Of a stretch of 64,000 nt of DNA, positions 23,870 to 36,000 are shown one piece after another. The DNA lies in NCBI GenBank assembly GCA_023548195.1, contig JAJHZJ010000496.1:12243070-12307069 (forward strand), in the 5' to 3' direction. Under the pieces are notes generated by a model. The model saw nothing but the letters and a program-made list of their open reading frames with translations, searched no databases and was not told where the DNA came from. This DNA comes from Bettongia penicillata ogilbyi. Taxonomy: Eukaryota > Chordata > Mammalia > Diprotodontia > Potoroidae. Made by a program: the position numbers and the translations under genes. Position 1 is the stretch's first letter; each line of letters begins with the position of its first letter.

Positions 23870-24745
23870 TGCCAAATCTAAGGCCCTTTTTCTCAGTCCT
23901 CATCTTCCTTGATGTCTGTGCAGTCTCTGAGAGTGCCCATTTCACTCTTCCCCAGAGTTCTCTCTCTTCTCCAGGTTTTTGATACCACTCTCTCCTCTCC
24001 ACCTGACTGCTGCACTTTTTCAGTTGCCTTTGCTTGACCTTACAGATCATGGACACTAACTGTGGATGTCCTCTAAGGGTCAGTTCTGGGCTCATTTCTC
24101 TTCTCCCTGTACACTAACTCTATCACTTGGTGATCTTATCAGTTTTTATGGGTTCAATGTAGAGATGATTCTCAGATCTATTTTTATATCCTCTCTCCTC
24201 CACTCCATTCTTCAATCAGCCTATTAGACATCTCAAATTGGATGCCCTGTAGATAACTTAAAATTAACATGCCCAAAATACACTTATTTCCCACCAACAC
24301 CCCCACTTCTCCCATTTTACAAACTTTTACTATCCTATAATACAAGCAGAACACCATAACTGGTGCCCTACTGCTGCTAAGGGCTATCCTCCTCACAGTC
24401 AAACTAATTGGAAACTTCAGTGTCATCCTCAACACCTCACTCAAACTGTTCTGTGGCCAAGACTTGTTCCTGCAATCACAACATCTCTCACCTAGGTACC
24501 CTTTTCTCCACTCACACAGCCATCACCTCAGTGCTGGCTCTCATCTCTGGATGATTGCCTGTACCTTTCTGATTGATCTTCCTGCCTCACATTTCCCCAC
24601 TCCACTCTACTTTGTCCTCTTAGCTTCTAAAGTGTACATCTGACTGTAGGGGCCAGGTTTTTCTGTATATCCTTAGTGCTTAACAGTGCCTGGCACACAG
24701 TAAACACTTAATAAATACTTGTGGACTGATTGACATTCCTCTAAA
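23870..24745 (+). repeat. L2 LINE 3' fragment
   Basis: A longer L2 segment: cctattagacatctcaaatt, ggatgccctgtagataactt, gcatcacctcagtgctggct-like text, and finally cagtgcctggcacacagtaa with cttaataaatacttg. The small frames inside (for example minus-strand 24,184-24,444) are not genes. Confidence 0.8.
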
Positions 24746-25467
24746 CAAGAGACTCATTTTCCCTTCTGCATATACATGGTCCCTAGGGAATGTGGACTCA
24801 GATTGAGAGGAAAAAGATAATAAAGTACACATGAAGGGAACACAGGGGACCAAAGGTTACCTCACAAATCTTGACTCTGAGAGCCCCTTTCTCCCTCTGT
24901 GGAGCTCCCACAAAATTAAGGGGGAGGCGATTGATAGAAGAGTCACTCCCTTGATCCTCTGGGCTGGGTCAAGCACAGTGCTTGACGACTCCTCTGGAGC
25001 CTCACCAGACTAGGCTGCTGCTCCTACAGACTAGAGTTGCTGGGGTTGGTATGAGGGATGGGGAGAGCATCTTCTCTGATGGTTTTATCTTCCTGTCTCA
25101 CCAGGATAGGCATTCGCTTAAATTCAGGAAACAATAAACACAAAGGAACAGGACCGACATGCCAACAGGGTGAGAGACAGGAACACACAGTTGTCCAAGG
25201 ATAATCTAGACTGTGTTTGTCCTGTTTAATCATAGGCTCAGCTCATTTTCAGGCTGCAAAAACTAAGACAGATGTACCAGTGCATTCATTTGTTGGGTTG
25301 CCCAGTCAACCGTATGTCATGATCTGGGGTAGGGGTGGGGAACCTGCGGCCTCCAGGTCACGTGTGGCTTTCTAGGTCCTTGGGGGTGGCCTTTTGACTG
25401 AATCCAAGCTTTACAGAACAAATCCTTTTATTAAGGGGATTTATTCTGTGAAGTTCAGATTCATTCT

Positions 25468-25560
25468 GCTGTCTTTGGAGTGACTGTTGTTTGTCCTTCA
25501 TTTTCGAAGAGGAGCGATGACATCAGGAAGGTGATGTTTGTGAGGCAATGGATTTCCTTG
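25468..25560 (-). repeat. WSINE-type tail fragment
   Basis: gttgtttgtccttcattttc, gaagaggagcgatgacatca and ggaaggtgatg are the reverse complement of the 3' tail of the marsupial SINE seen intact at 39.4-39.6 kb and 46.3-46.6 kb. Confidence 0.6.
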
Positions 25561-27059
25561 AAGAGGCCCTGTATGATTCCAGGCTTTGATGCAATAAACA
25601 CCAAGTGTATCTCTATAAACCTCTATATGCTTCTATAAAGAATTCTCTATTTGGACTTGGGGTAGGAGCTGCTCCATCACAGTGGCAAGCAGTTTTGGAG
25701 ATCACAGGTCAACTTAGGTTATGGCTACCTTGATGGGCTGAACACATTTCTACAATCGGATCTGTCAGGGAACCTTCACCTGCTTCACAGAGACAGACAC
25801 TTCTTTACATGTCTTTCTTAAAGAAAACGTGGAAATTTGTATTATCAAGTGCCTTTTTGTAATTATCAGATAATAGGGACCATGCAGCTACCTCTCAGCT
25901 GTGTGACTGAAGAAGTGTGCTGTGAAAAGCCCTTTATATAAAAACCTTATGTCTATCTAGTGGGGTACTGAGCAGTGTTTAACAACTGGCTCTCTGAAAA
26001 AAATATGTACCACACTTTTAAGTTGAATCTGGGTTTTTAACATTTTTCAACTACTTTCTTAAATCTCAAAAATCAACAAAACAATAAATTAAGCCCTAGT
26101 TCACAGTGTTTTCTGAATGTTCACACTGAAAATTTAACAACTGGCTCTCTATTTAAGCTGGTTCTACCCTTTCTCATGTTATTCAACTATGAATGATGAC
26201 TGTAAATACCATTTGTATTTGATGGTGTAAACTGATAAAAAAAATACCATTCCCATTTGTCATTTAACTCCTCCATGCTTCAGTTTCCTCATCTGTAAAT
26301 CAATAAAACTTTAAATAGCAACATAATAGATACAGCCTAATTGATGTTTGCACGAACTTCAACTGAAGTTAACACATGTACTTTAAAAAAAACACATTAT
26401 CTCTGACGTCTAAGGTTTCACTGCACAAGTTACACTCTTCTTTGTTATTTTGCTGATTTCAGAATACGTGTGTGTTTTGTACTAAAACTTCGCTAGAAAC
26501 AAAATGTACTTGTATTTTCTGGTGTTCTCAGCAATGTGGGCACCATGCCCACCGGTGCAGATGACAGCCTATTCATGCCTTTTCATCCACAGGACTTATT
26601 CACATTTTCCTGGGACCGCTCCATAGGAGAGTGAGGGTCCTGCCACTGTGCTCAGGTTTCCCTCCCAATCACTAAAGCATGAGTTTCTCATCCTGCCACA
26701 TGCTCAATCCACTTTCTCTTCTTTTCCCCAAATATCTAATTCTATCCTTTATATTCCTTCTTTTGTACAATTCCTCACTTTTAATGTGTGTAGGCCTCTC
26801 ACACTTAGCATTCACCTTTCCTTCTGATAACTTGCAATTTCATTTCTCAGGTTTCAGGGTATGATGATGTATAGCTATATTGTATAACCAGAAGAATAAT
26901 GATGTTAAAAAAAAGACTTTCAGGAGTCTTTTGGGCTCATTAAAAACAGCCCAATTTCCCAAAGACAAACTGGTTTGTCCTGTTGAATTCTGTGCCCAGC
27001 TCATTATTTACATGTGATCACTGTCCCAAGAGATATGTGTTGGTGGAAGTTTTATGAAT

Positions 27060-27345
27060 TGTCCATTTTGGTCTGGACAGTAGCTTTTTCCATTCACTTG
27101 GTTCTTTCTGTATCGATAGGCCAAACTCTTTCGAGTAATTCTGGTTCTCCTTTAGGAGGCCTACAATGTTCCAGGGCTTAATGCAATCAGTCCAATGTCA
27201 CTGACAAACAGGAACATCTGGAGGATTTCATCATCTAGGGAATGCCTTTTACATTTGGACTCTGTGACAGGCACCCTCTGTAATGGCAGTAATTATGTTT
27301 GATGAGCCTGTATCTCCATTTTGTTTCTTCTTTGACCATAATGAG
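27060..27345 (-). mobile_element. RTE-type LINE fossil (reverse transcriptase region)
   Basis: Read on the minus strand, a broken frame gives GLSIDTERTK followed by MEKATVQ. This resembles the conserved GLxIN..KTK stretch of RTE/BovB-like reverse transcriptases just C-terminal of the catalytic palm motif. Stops and shifts interrupt it, so it is a dead fragment. Family assignment is inference. Confidence 0.45.
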
Positions 27346-28117
27346 GGGTAGACAAAGTTTTCTCTTTCACATTTTTCAAGAACAATGGAAGACACTATAT
27401 TAGAGGAATGCAAGTTGGCATTTCATAATCAAATACTTTTTTTAATGGTTCATAAACAGTAAGTGCAGTGGGCTCCTGTATTTCCTATACTTTTTAGTCA
27501 ATCATATGACTGAATGGACAGAAGTAGACTGCTACAGATTACTGTTTACAAAAGTCTTTTTGCTTTCTCATACCCTGACCAAAGATAGCCTTGATGCACA
27601 TATGGACGTTATCATGAGTTAATAATTTGTATCCTATGCAAATCACTTTACTATTCAATTCCCTAGGCAATTCTGTAAGACTATAAATTTCAGAGCAAAT
27701 GCTGATCTGTATTGAAAGCGGAAGTGACTCACTGAGATTCCCATATGCACTAAAAAATCAACTACTGTTAAAAAATACCTTCATCACTAGCTTATTTTGA
27801 GGATCAGATGAGATAATGTATGCAAGGCACTATAAATATCAGCTACTGTTATCCTTAGGAGGGAACTGTTTGCACACTGCAACACTACACCTTAGTTCTC
27901 CTTCAGATGCAGTGAGATGCAGTTTAAGAAATGTTTGAAAGTTTTAACGCAAATGTCACGGCAACCAAATACATCAGGGTTGTGTATTACTGAATCTAGA
28001 GTGCCAGCTAAGGGGGCAGCAAACATGTTCCCAATGACTCTTCAAACACTAGGGCTCAAACCCCAGGGTCAGGACTAATGGATAGTGTGAGCCTCTAGCC
28101 CTGGTTTCCTATGTCCT

Positions 28118-28246
28118 GTTGCTAGGGTAACAGACCCTAGGCAGGTGCACAGCACTCTCCAGCCAGCCTGGATTCTGTAGCCCAGGCAACAAGAGGCAGG
28201 GACAACTGGGCTCAGGTTATCTGAGGTTCCTGGTCTCCAAGGTTAC
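28118..28246. promoter_or_regulatory. Cluster of three RFX X-box-like palindromes
   Basis: GTTGCTAGGGTAAC (28118-28131, one mismatch), GTAGCCCAGGCAAC (28177-28190) and GTCTCCAAGGTTAC (28233-28246) fit the palindromic X-box GTNNCCNNGGNNAC. Start spacings are 59 and 56 bp. They lie in a GC-rich patch (about 28.0-28.3 kb) within AT-rich intergenic DNA. RFX factors bind such sites at ciliary and immune genes; function here is inference. Confidence 0.45.
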
Positions 28247-28959
28247 CCTCAGCCCAGGATTCTTTGGGTAACCAAGAACCTACTATAGCATCCATTAGGT
28301 TTTTGTTTTGTTTACCCTGAATTTAGATTCCTTTTGCCTGCTTCCCTTCCCCCTAAAAAAGCTCTATTCTTTCTATATATCCCCAGGTTCCTTCTTGATT
28401 GTACCTTGAAATTTTATTAATAATCTGTATCAGATAATTTCATCTGAACACCATGCCTTTCAGAACTGGAAAGTGCAATGTTAAGCTTACAGGCTCACTG
28501 ACAAACTACAGAATAATTTTGTTACTGTAGCTAGTGAAATATATCATGATGTTCCATGCTGGTTAAAAATCTACATCAAACAAGGGTCAACTAACCCTGA
28601 GTATTTGCAGGGGGAGCGATTTTTCTTTCAAGTAATTTAAATTTTGCCCTTTGTAGCACTAACATCATTACAAAATATTTATTTACCTCTTAAAATGAAA
28701 ATCCCGTTTCTGCGCCTCAGAACACACTGGATATACACTTCAGTACTTCTGGAATGGGGAATTTCAATGGAAAAGTTTTCAACCACTGCAAATCTCAAAC
28801 TTGGGATGCTTAGGCCCTGATCTTCATGTCTTGTGATGGCTGAAAAATTCATCCCTTTGGAGACAAACTGGTGAACTGGCTGCTCCAGCTTTGCTAAACT
28901 GGTCCCTTACACAGCAGAAAAGGAATCCACCCCTAGACTCCCAGCTTGGTCTATGCTAC

Positions 28960-29525
28960 CTCAACATTTGTCCCTCCTCTTCACTGATTTGGCGACCAGA
29001 GCCTCATCCACTCTCACATGGACTACCGCCAACAACCCCCTAAGCAGTTTTCCTAAAGCACAGGCCTGACCACATCACTTTCCCTCTCAACAAACTCTGG
29101 TGACTATTACCTCTAGGGTCAAATGCAAAATCCTGTTTGGCATTTAAGGCCCTTTACAACCCAGCCCCAATCTACTTTCTACACACATTACTCCTCTTCG
29201 TGCACTCTAGCCCTTTCTCAATGTTCCCCACGTACATCTCTGAGCCTTCATCCTTCTGGTCTCCAATTACACCCCCTTCCCAATGCCTTAGATGCTCTGG
29301 TTTCCGTTGAAGTTCAGCTTGGATGCCATCTTCTTCATTAGGCCTTTGTGATCCCCCCTTTGCTGGGGTCTTCTCCTCAGCTTATCTTGTAAATGTTTTA
29401 GCATACATTTTCCATGTACATATTTGCCTCATTGAGCACAACTCAATGAAGGCCCTTGCATTTTCATCCCTGTATCCCCAGGCCCCAGTATGGTGCTTGG
29501 CTTGTAGTAGTCATTTATAGGTCAG
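28960..29525 (+). repeat. L2 LINE 3' fragment
   Basis: One of the better L2 copies here: ttcctaaagcacaggcctga, ccacatcactttccctctc, ttggcatttaaggcccttta, cttggatgccatcttcttc, then tatccccaggccccagtatg near the 3' end. The frames at 29,123-29,341 and 29,323-29,520 derive from this repeat. Confidence 0.85.
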
Positions 29526-30139
29526 AGCTTACTATGCCCGCTGGCACAGCCTTGGTGAGCTCAGGGTCATCTCCAGGATACAATGAGGCCCTGCATCAGA
29601 GTGGATTTTCTCTGAAGACATAAATAGTATGCTGCACAGTGTAGTTTTTTCTTAATAACTTGTGGGCATCATGGTGAGCTTCAACCAGTTCCTGTCATGT
29701 TCCAAGACAGCCTTGCAGGCCCTAAGATAGCTGTCCCTTTCTAGCTGAGTCTTTGCAGTACTTCCTATTTCATTATCACCTGTCACAGTCTACTAGCAGC
29801 AGCTAGCTTCTGATGTCAGCAAGAGCCAGACAGTGAAGTTTGGGGTGTCAGTAATATTCATTTTCCATAGGGCACTTGAGAGTAGGCTTTGGGATAGCTC
29901 TTCTTGCTTTTTGCTGATTTCCAGGGACTTTCTGAATGACTGAAGTCACCACCTTTTCCCTTTCTCTGTCTCCCAGTAGGATTCGTACGTTTTTTTAAGC
30001 CCCCAGAGTAACACACCCGAAAGCAACTTTGCTGATTCACTAAAGCCAGAAATTGTTTTGAGCAATAGATCTATTAAGTGGCGGACAATTTACTCTCTTA
30101 TGTTCAGATTCAGGTCAGCTCAGCTCAAACAAACATCCT

Positions 30140-30270
30140 TGCTGACTGGAATGGACCTTAGAGTTTATCTAGCCCAAACTCCTTATTTTATAATGAAGAA
30201 GCACAGATGAAGTTATTTGTCCAAGGTTACTCAAGCATTCCACAGTAGGAATGGAACTGGAACCCAGGTC
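30140..30270 (+). repeat. MIR-related/old mammalian repeat fragment
   Basis: ggaccttagagtttatctag, cccaaactccttattttata and gttatttgtccaaggttact follow a dispersed mammalian repeat that is also present at 42,700-42,780 and 55,500-55,670. Family not fixed. Confidence 0.5.
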
Positions 30271-32948
30271 TACATCTCAAGTTCCAGGTGGATGCTGAGT
30301 GGGTGAAGACAGGTTAACTTTGTAGTCTCAGTAGATAAAGACTGCTTGCAGGAAGTCAAAGCCTTGGAAGAGACTTTAACATGCACTAACAAAGTCACTG
30401 GCCTCTATTTATTGCAAGGAGCCTTGGCTAAGAGCAGTGCCAAGAGTGGCTGCCATGACCATGGAATGTTTTCAGCTGTGCATTCTGGAAATAGGCTCAC
30501 TGTGGGAGGTGCCTTGCATTAACTCCATCCTTCTCTCACCCCCACCTCTCCAGAGCCCAATCACCACCAGAGTAGCAAGTCACAAGGGGGGAAGAGGGGC
30601 AGAGGCTTGTAGTGAGTTGTAATTATGAGACAGCTCACACCGTTAAACACAGATTCAGTTTCATCTACATTAGTACTCAATTTAATTCATGTCCCAAGCA
30701 TTTTCCTTCATGCCTTCTCAACCTTCATGACTCTCCTCATGCAGGTTTCTACAAAAATCCTTTACAAGGATCACAAACCAACATGCACTAATAATAGCGT
30801 GCTTCCTCCACTCAATGTAATTGGGTCGTTTTATTTTAAAACTGTTAAGCCTTATTACAAACAAAAGCCCCCTCCTCTACTGGAATGGATTTGATCTCTA
30901 GTAAAGTCCATTCCAGCAGTAGAAATGTCATGATTTTATAAGCATTACCATTATAAGTCTCCACTAACGTTATACTCTGATGGCTCATCATAGCTTGACA
31001 GTATAGAAATGATGAAAACCTTCTGGCTCTACCAACTGTCAAAGACGACCTGCCTTGTGGAGGGATGGTAATTGGCATCAGTGGGAGCAACACCCACATT
31101 ACTTAGAAGCCTGTAAGTACACACCATTCCTTACAGCAGCCAACAGCCTGGTGGACTGTGACTCCCTAGGTCCCACTTTGGGGTTTCCCAAGTGAAGGCC
31201 ACTGGAAGGTGAAGGAACTCTGCCCACCTACTCTATACCTTGAAGGAAAGTGGGCTTTCTCCCTGAAAAAGTTGTTGCAGTGAAAGGAAACTATGACTTT
31301 CTTTACATTGCCCAACTGTTCATTAGCCTCTGCTTTTGAGTCACCTTTATTTTCAACTTGCTTCTGTAAAAAGCAGGCATGAACTGTAGAACAGAAGATT
31401 TTGGTACACTTAATTCTTAATTTTGATTTATTATGGCTTTTTTGAATTAGTTTATGCTTGGCAAATCTTAATGTCAAGTTTTGATATTACCTAATATTCA
31501 ATTGCTTGTTTAGAGAAATAAGACCTGTGTTTATTATCACCCTAGACCTGAAGAAAAGGCAGAAACCAAGGCCACGTTGGTTTGGGTCCTACTCCACAAA
31601 GTTATTGGTTTTAGGGGGCATTGCTCTGTATGTCTCCAAACTAATGCACAAAGTACAAATTGAACACAGAAGCAAGGGAGAAACCTGTAGGTTTCCTAAT
31701 CTTCTTGTATAAGGTCATCAATAAAGTACTGTGAATTGTCAGAGCAGATACACCCATATTCAACGTTTGCAAAACAAAAATAACTTTTTCTAGATTTTTC
31801 TGCCAAGCATTGTTCCTCTCAATTCCTATAAACTCTACCCCCAAATTCTGTAGCATATCATCTTTAAATGTTAAAAAGTAAGAGATGACTCATGTATATT
31901 GTGGAAACTATTGTTATCCGAATTAGAATACCTGTTTTTGCACAAGCCCACTGGGCAAGCTCATTGTTATTTTTTGTGTATCGCGGGGGTCCACTTGTAT
32001 GAGAGACACTGGTTTCCAAAGGTTAGAATGCTACCAGATTGCACACTTAGGATAATCAGCATCTGAGGGCACTTTCCAATTCACTTAAGTTCTTTTCACA
32101 TATTACCTATGTCTGCTGAATGACATGTCAGAGCTGCACAGGATGGGTAGTCACGGACAGGCTGAGATCTTAATCACTGGAGGGGAATGTTCACATAGAT
32201 GCATTTGACCTCACAAATCCCAGAGGAAAGTACTGTCATGTTTTGTGATCCCAATGGCTTGAACCTGACAAGTTTGTGTTCTCTTCCTCCCTTGCAGTGT
32301 GTTAAAGCTCTTATGAATCACTGGAAAGTCTGGGAATTTTACACATGGATGAATTTTGTATGACTAAACAATGAAGATTGATTTTTCTTTAAAAGGTAAA
32401 AGTGTTCTACAGAAACTGTTTAAAAAATTCTAAAGGAAAAAAGTTTATAAAGTTATGGGACAGTGTATTTAATGTAAAAAAAAAAGTCCCAATAAACCAT
32501 GATCTCTATCAATGCCTTTCTCTTACATGATTTCTTATACTGATTATATTTCTGATGTATGATCAATACCTATTTCATAAAAGTCATTTGAGCCTTGTGG
32601 AATCAATATGGTATATTAATACAAAATACTGCAGGCAAATGTGCACCAATTTGTTAGGTCACAGGAATGATGATTTGTTTCTGTAGGATTCTAAATATAA
32701 AATTAACTAAGTTAAATAAGGTATGTTTCAGGTTCTAGTCAATTCCCATTAAGAACTGTAATATAGCATTTGTAATCTAATAATTACAACAGCACCAAAA
32801 TTAATGAAAAGAAATACCCAAATTATACCAACTAATGCAACCAGTAAAGAAATATTACAGATTTTATCAAGTTATTATAAAACATCAGGACTCCTATACA
32901 TAAAGTAATTGATGTGTATATAAATTTAAAATTATCTGTGTATTAATT

Positions 32949-33019
32949 TTACTTGTTAGCTTGACTTTCTAATAAATCTTTAGCTTCATTGATTTTGGCT
33001 GCTATATAAGGAGATCCTC
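32949..33019 (-). CDS. DNAJC19: DNAJC19 exon 6 (C-terminus)
   Basis: After acceptor cttatag the exon encodes [20 protein letters not shown] then ANK and TAA at 32951-32949. The 3' UTR continues leftward for an undetermined length. Confidence 0.95.
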
Positions 33020-36000
33020 CTATAAGAAAAAAGAAAAGGAATAGTTATGGAGGTTGGGCAAAGAAATGTTTTACCTGACCAGAGAATACAATATGTCTTT
33101 TTTCTTTTGCCACCAAATAACACTGGAATTATATCCTCACATATATATCATAGGCAACATGAAATATTTATTTAAAAAATTATAAATAACATTTTTTTTA
33201 GCTAGCATTAGCAAAGAATTAGACTTTCACAAAAGTGAACTTTCAAGACAAAAGGAAGTTGTCCTTCTAAACATGAACACATGTACTTTTAACATTTTTG
33301 AATGAAATCTTTCTAAAATATTACAAGTGTTGTGGTAAATGCAATTGGGAACATAATTAGAAGTATTCTTGATGACGGAGTAATCATTAAAAACATTAAT
33401 GACTACTGGACACTGCAAACTGTTTGCCTCTACACAGAAAGCTCTTAGACCCCTAGGTCTTCTGAGTACCCGTGTATGCTTTCTGCACTGTTCCTCATTT
33501 CCTAATGGCCAAGACTTACTCTTGGGGGCTCCTAATGTACTGTAGTTTAGGAAACTAGATAACCAGTCATTAGTACTGTCCTTGAAGTAATCAGCAAAAA
33601 TGCAAAGTAAGGAATTCCCTCTAAGCGTTTTGTAAGGATGAGAAATCTCTTTGCTATTACTTGATTCTAAGTTGTGCTTCAAATAGCTGAGGTGACAGAT
33701 TATTGTTATGGTAAAGAAACTCAACATTTTGTATGATTTAATATTCCTAGTAATATTCCTTTGGTTACTTATAAGAACACTTATATAAAAGTTACTTTTA
33801 ACAGCTGAAACTTTTCTTCTCAAATCTACTTCTTGAAAGATCATACAGTAGGTTATTTTCTTGCCATCTAGAAAATACAAACTATTTTAAAATAATTATG
33901 TACCAGTAACTAGTCCACAAATGAGCTGCCTCCTCAGGTGTGCATTTATATTCTCTGAAGACACTAAATATTGGTTTCTTAGAGCAAATATCAAGGTCTA
34001 ATGCTCACAGTCAAGAGCTCAGGGTTGTGGTTCTAATTGTGTAGCAGATGAGCAAGAACATGAAACAATCATTTAGCTCCTCAGCTGTCTGACTTAAGAG
34101 GGATCCAGAGCACTAGGCAATATTTAAGACCCCTTGAGGAGTTAATTTGTTACAAGTAGCTTTTCCTGAGGATCATTCTGATTGATCATCTGGGAAATAC
34201 TTAAAAGATTGAAAGGAAAGTGTTCTTGTGTGTATGATCTGCCTCACTGCAACCAAAAAAAGGTGATATTCTAGGATAAAACTCTTCCCTGAAACAAAGA
34301 TAGCAAAAAACTCACAAGACCTAATAGGAAGTGAGGCCGCTGGACATCTACCTACATCTGATGGAGAGCCACCAAGTGTTGGGTGTGGTCAAGAAGGCCA
34401 CATAGGAGTGACTTTAAAAAAAAAATTACTGGCTGCTTTTTTATGTGTTCAGGCTAGGCTACATGATGGCTAAGTAGCAAACTGATGGACAGGACTTTTC
34501 AAAACATCATTGAAACTTCCCAAAGTCAGTTAACCATTTTTAACAGCTTAGAGGGGACATTTTGAATTTTGATAACCTGCCATTTCTCCCAAATATTTTT
34601 GGAAAAAAAAGGCAGTAAGGTGGCACTGTGGATAAAGTGCTGGGCCTGGAGTCAGGAAGACTCGTCTTCCTTAGTTAAATCTGGCCTCAGACACTTCCTA
34701 GCTCTGCGGCCCTGGGCAAGTCACTTCACCCTGTTTGCCTCAGTTTCCTCATCTGTAAAACAAGCTGGAGAAGCAAATGGCGAACCACTGCAGTATCTTT
34801 GCCAAGGAAGCCCCAAATGGGGTCACGAAGAGGTGGACAAGGATGAAAACACACATGTTGAAAAGATACTGAACACGTGACAATTTACATAAATTATATA
34901 ACTAACTTAAAGCTTTTCCCTTGGAAAAACCACCAGAATACAGTGAATTCTGCTCTTTTACTTTACAGTTTAACAATCACCAATAACAGTAAGGTTTACA
35001 TTAAGAACATAATGACTACTTACCCTTGTCTGGGTGGTTTAAAAGCATGATTCGTCGGTGAGCATCCCTGATTTTCCCTTTATTGGCTGTAGGGCTAATA
35101 AAGAAACATCATTGACTTTGGGCCAAAAAAGACCTTTTTCTAAACAACTACTGACGAATACATGCCACATCAAGTATATACAGAAATGACTAAGATGGGG
35201 GCGGAGTCAAGATAGCGGAGTAGAAAGACTCACGTATGTGAGCTCCGAACCCACAGCCCACATATTTCCTGCAAGAAGAGCTCCCCACAAGTTCTGGATC
35301 ACTGCAGGGTGTGCAGAAACACAGTGGAAGAGATTTCCGTTCCAGAGAGCCCTGGAGACCCGTCCCCAGGGTCCGTCGCACCCCAGAAAGCGGACCCCAC
35401 CCCAGCGCTGCCCTGGCCGCGGCCCCAGAGAAGCTGATCCGAGCAGGCTTCAGGGATGGAAGCTCCGGTGGCCTGGAAGGTCCCTCCGCCCACAGATGCT
35501 GCAGGTCAGTGAGAGACACACCTGGGCTGGCCGAGAGGGGAGCGGGGTGTCTCTGTGGCTTGGGCCCCCTTGGGAGAAAGTGGCGGAGGCAGAGACGGGG
35601 GCAGGAAGCGGCAGAGGCAGCAGCGGCGGCCCCCGGGACTCCCCGAGCAGGCAGGATCTTCATTACTGAAAGTCTCTGCATAAACCACCTGAAGGAGCTG
35701 AGCCTGGGAACCGGCCCTGCCCCACCCGCTCCATTTCTGAAGGTCTCTGCATAAAGCCCCTGAGGGAGCTGAGACTGGGAGGTGGCCCTGCCCCCACCCC
35801 AGCACCAGAACTAAAGCTCACATTGATTAGCAGCCGAGTCTGCCACAGAAAGCCCATTTGAATCTCAGATCCCAAGCACTAGCTGGGCGGATCTGGGGGG
35901 GGGGGGGGGTGGACAGGAATCTCAGAAGTCAAGTAACTGGTTGGGAAAATGCCTAGCAAAGGGAAGAAAAATAAGACTATATAGAGTTTTTTTGAACAGA

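Larger units (their letters stand above)
16500..32948. other. Intergenic region between convergent FXR1 and DNAJC19
   Basis: About 16 kb with no exon recognised on either strand. It is built mainly of old interspersed repeats listed separately (SINEs at 17.9 and 22.0 kb, CR1-like at 20.1 kb, L2 at 22.9-24.7 and 29.0-29.5 kb, RTE at 27.1 kb). Parts where I see nothing specific: 16.5-17.9, 18.1-19.5, 24.75-25.45, 25.7-27.0 and 29.55-32.9 kb, apart from short MIR-like pieces. The 3' UTR of DNAJC19 must extend into the right end; its polyA site was not fixed, though minus-strand AATAAA occurs at 31427-31432. Confidence 0.6.

Noticed and set aside
35190..35805. Several overlapping frames of 64-163 codons on both strands
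   Set aside because: They lie in the GC-rich 5' UTR of the HAL1, overlap in opposite frames and lack any domain; stop codons are rare there because of base composition.
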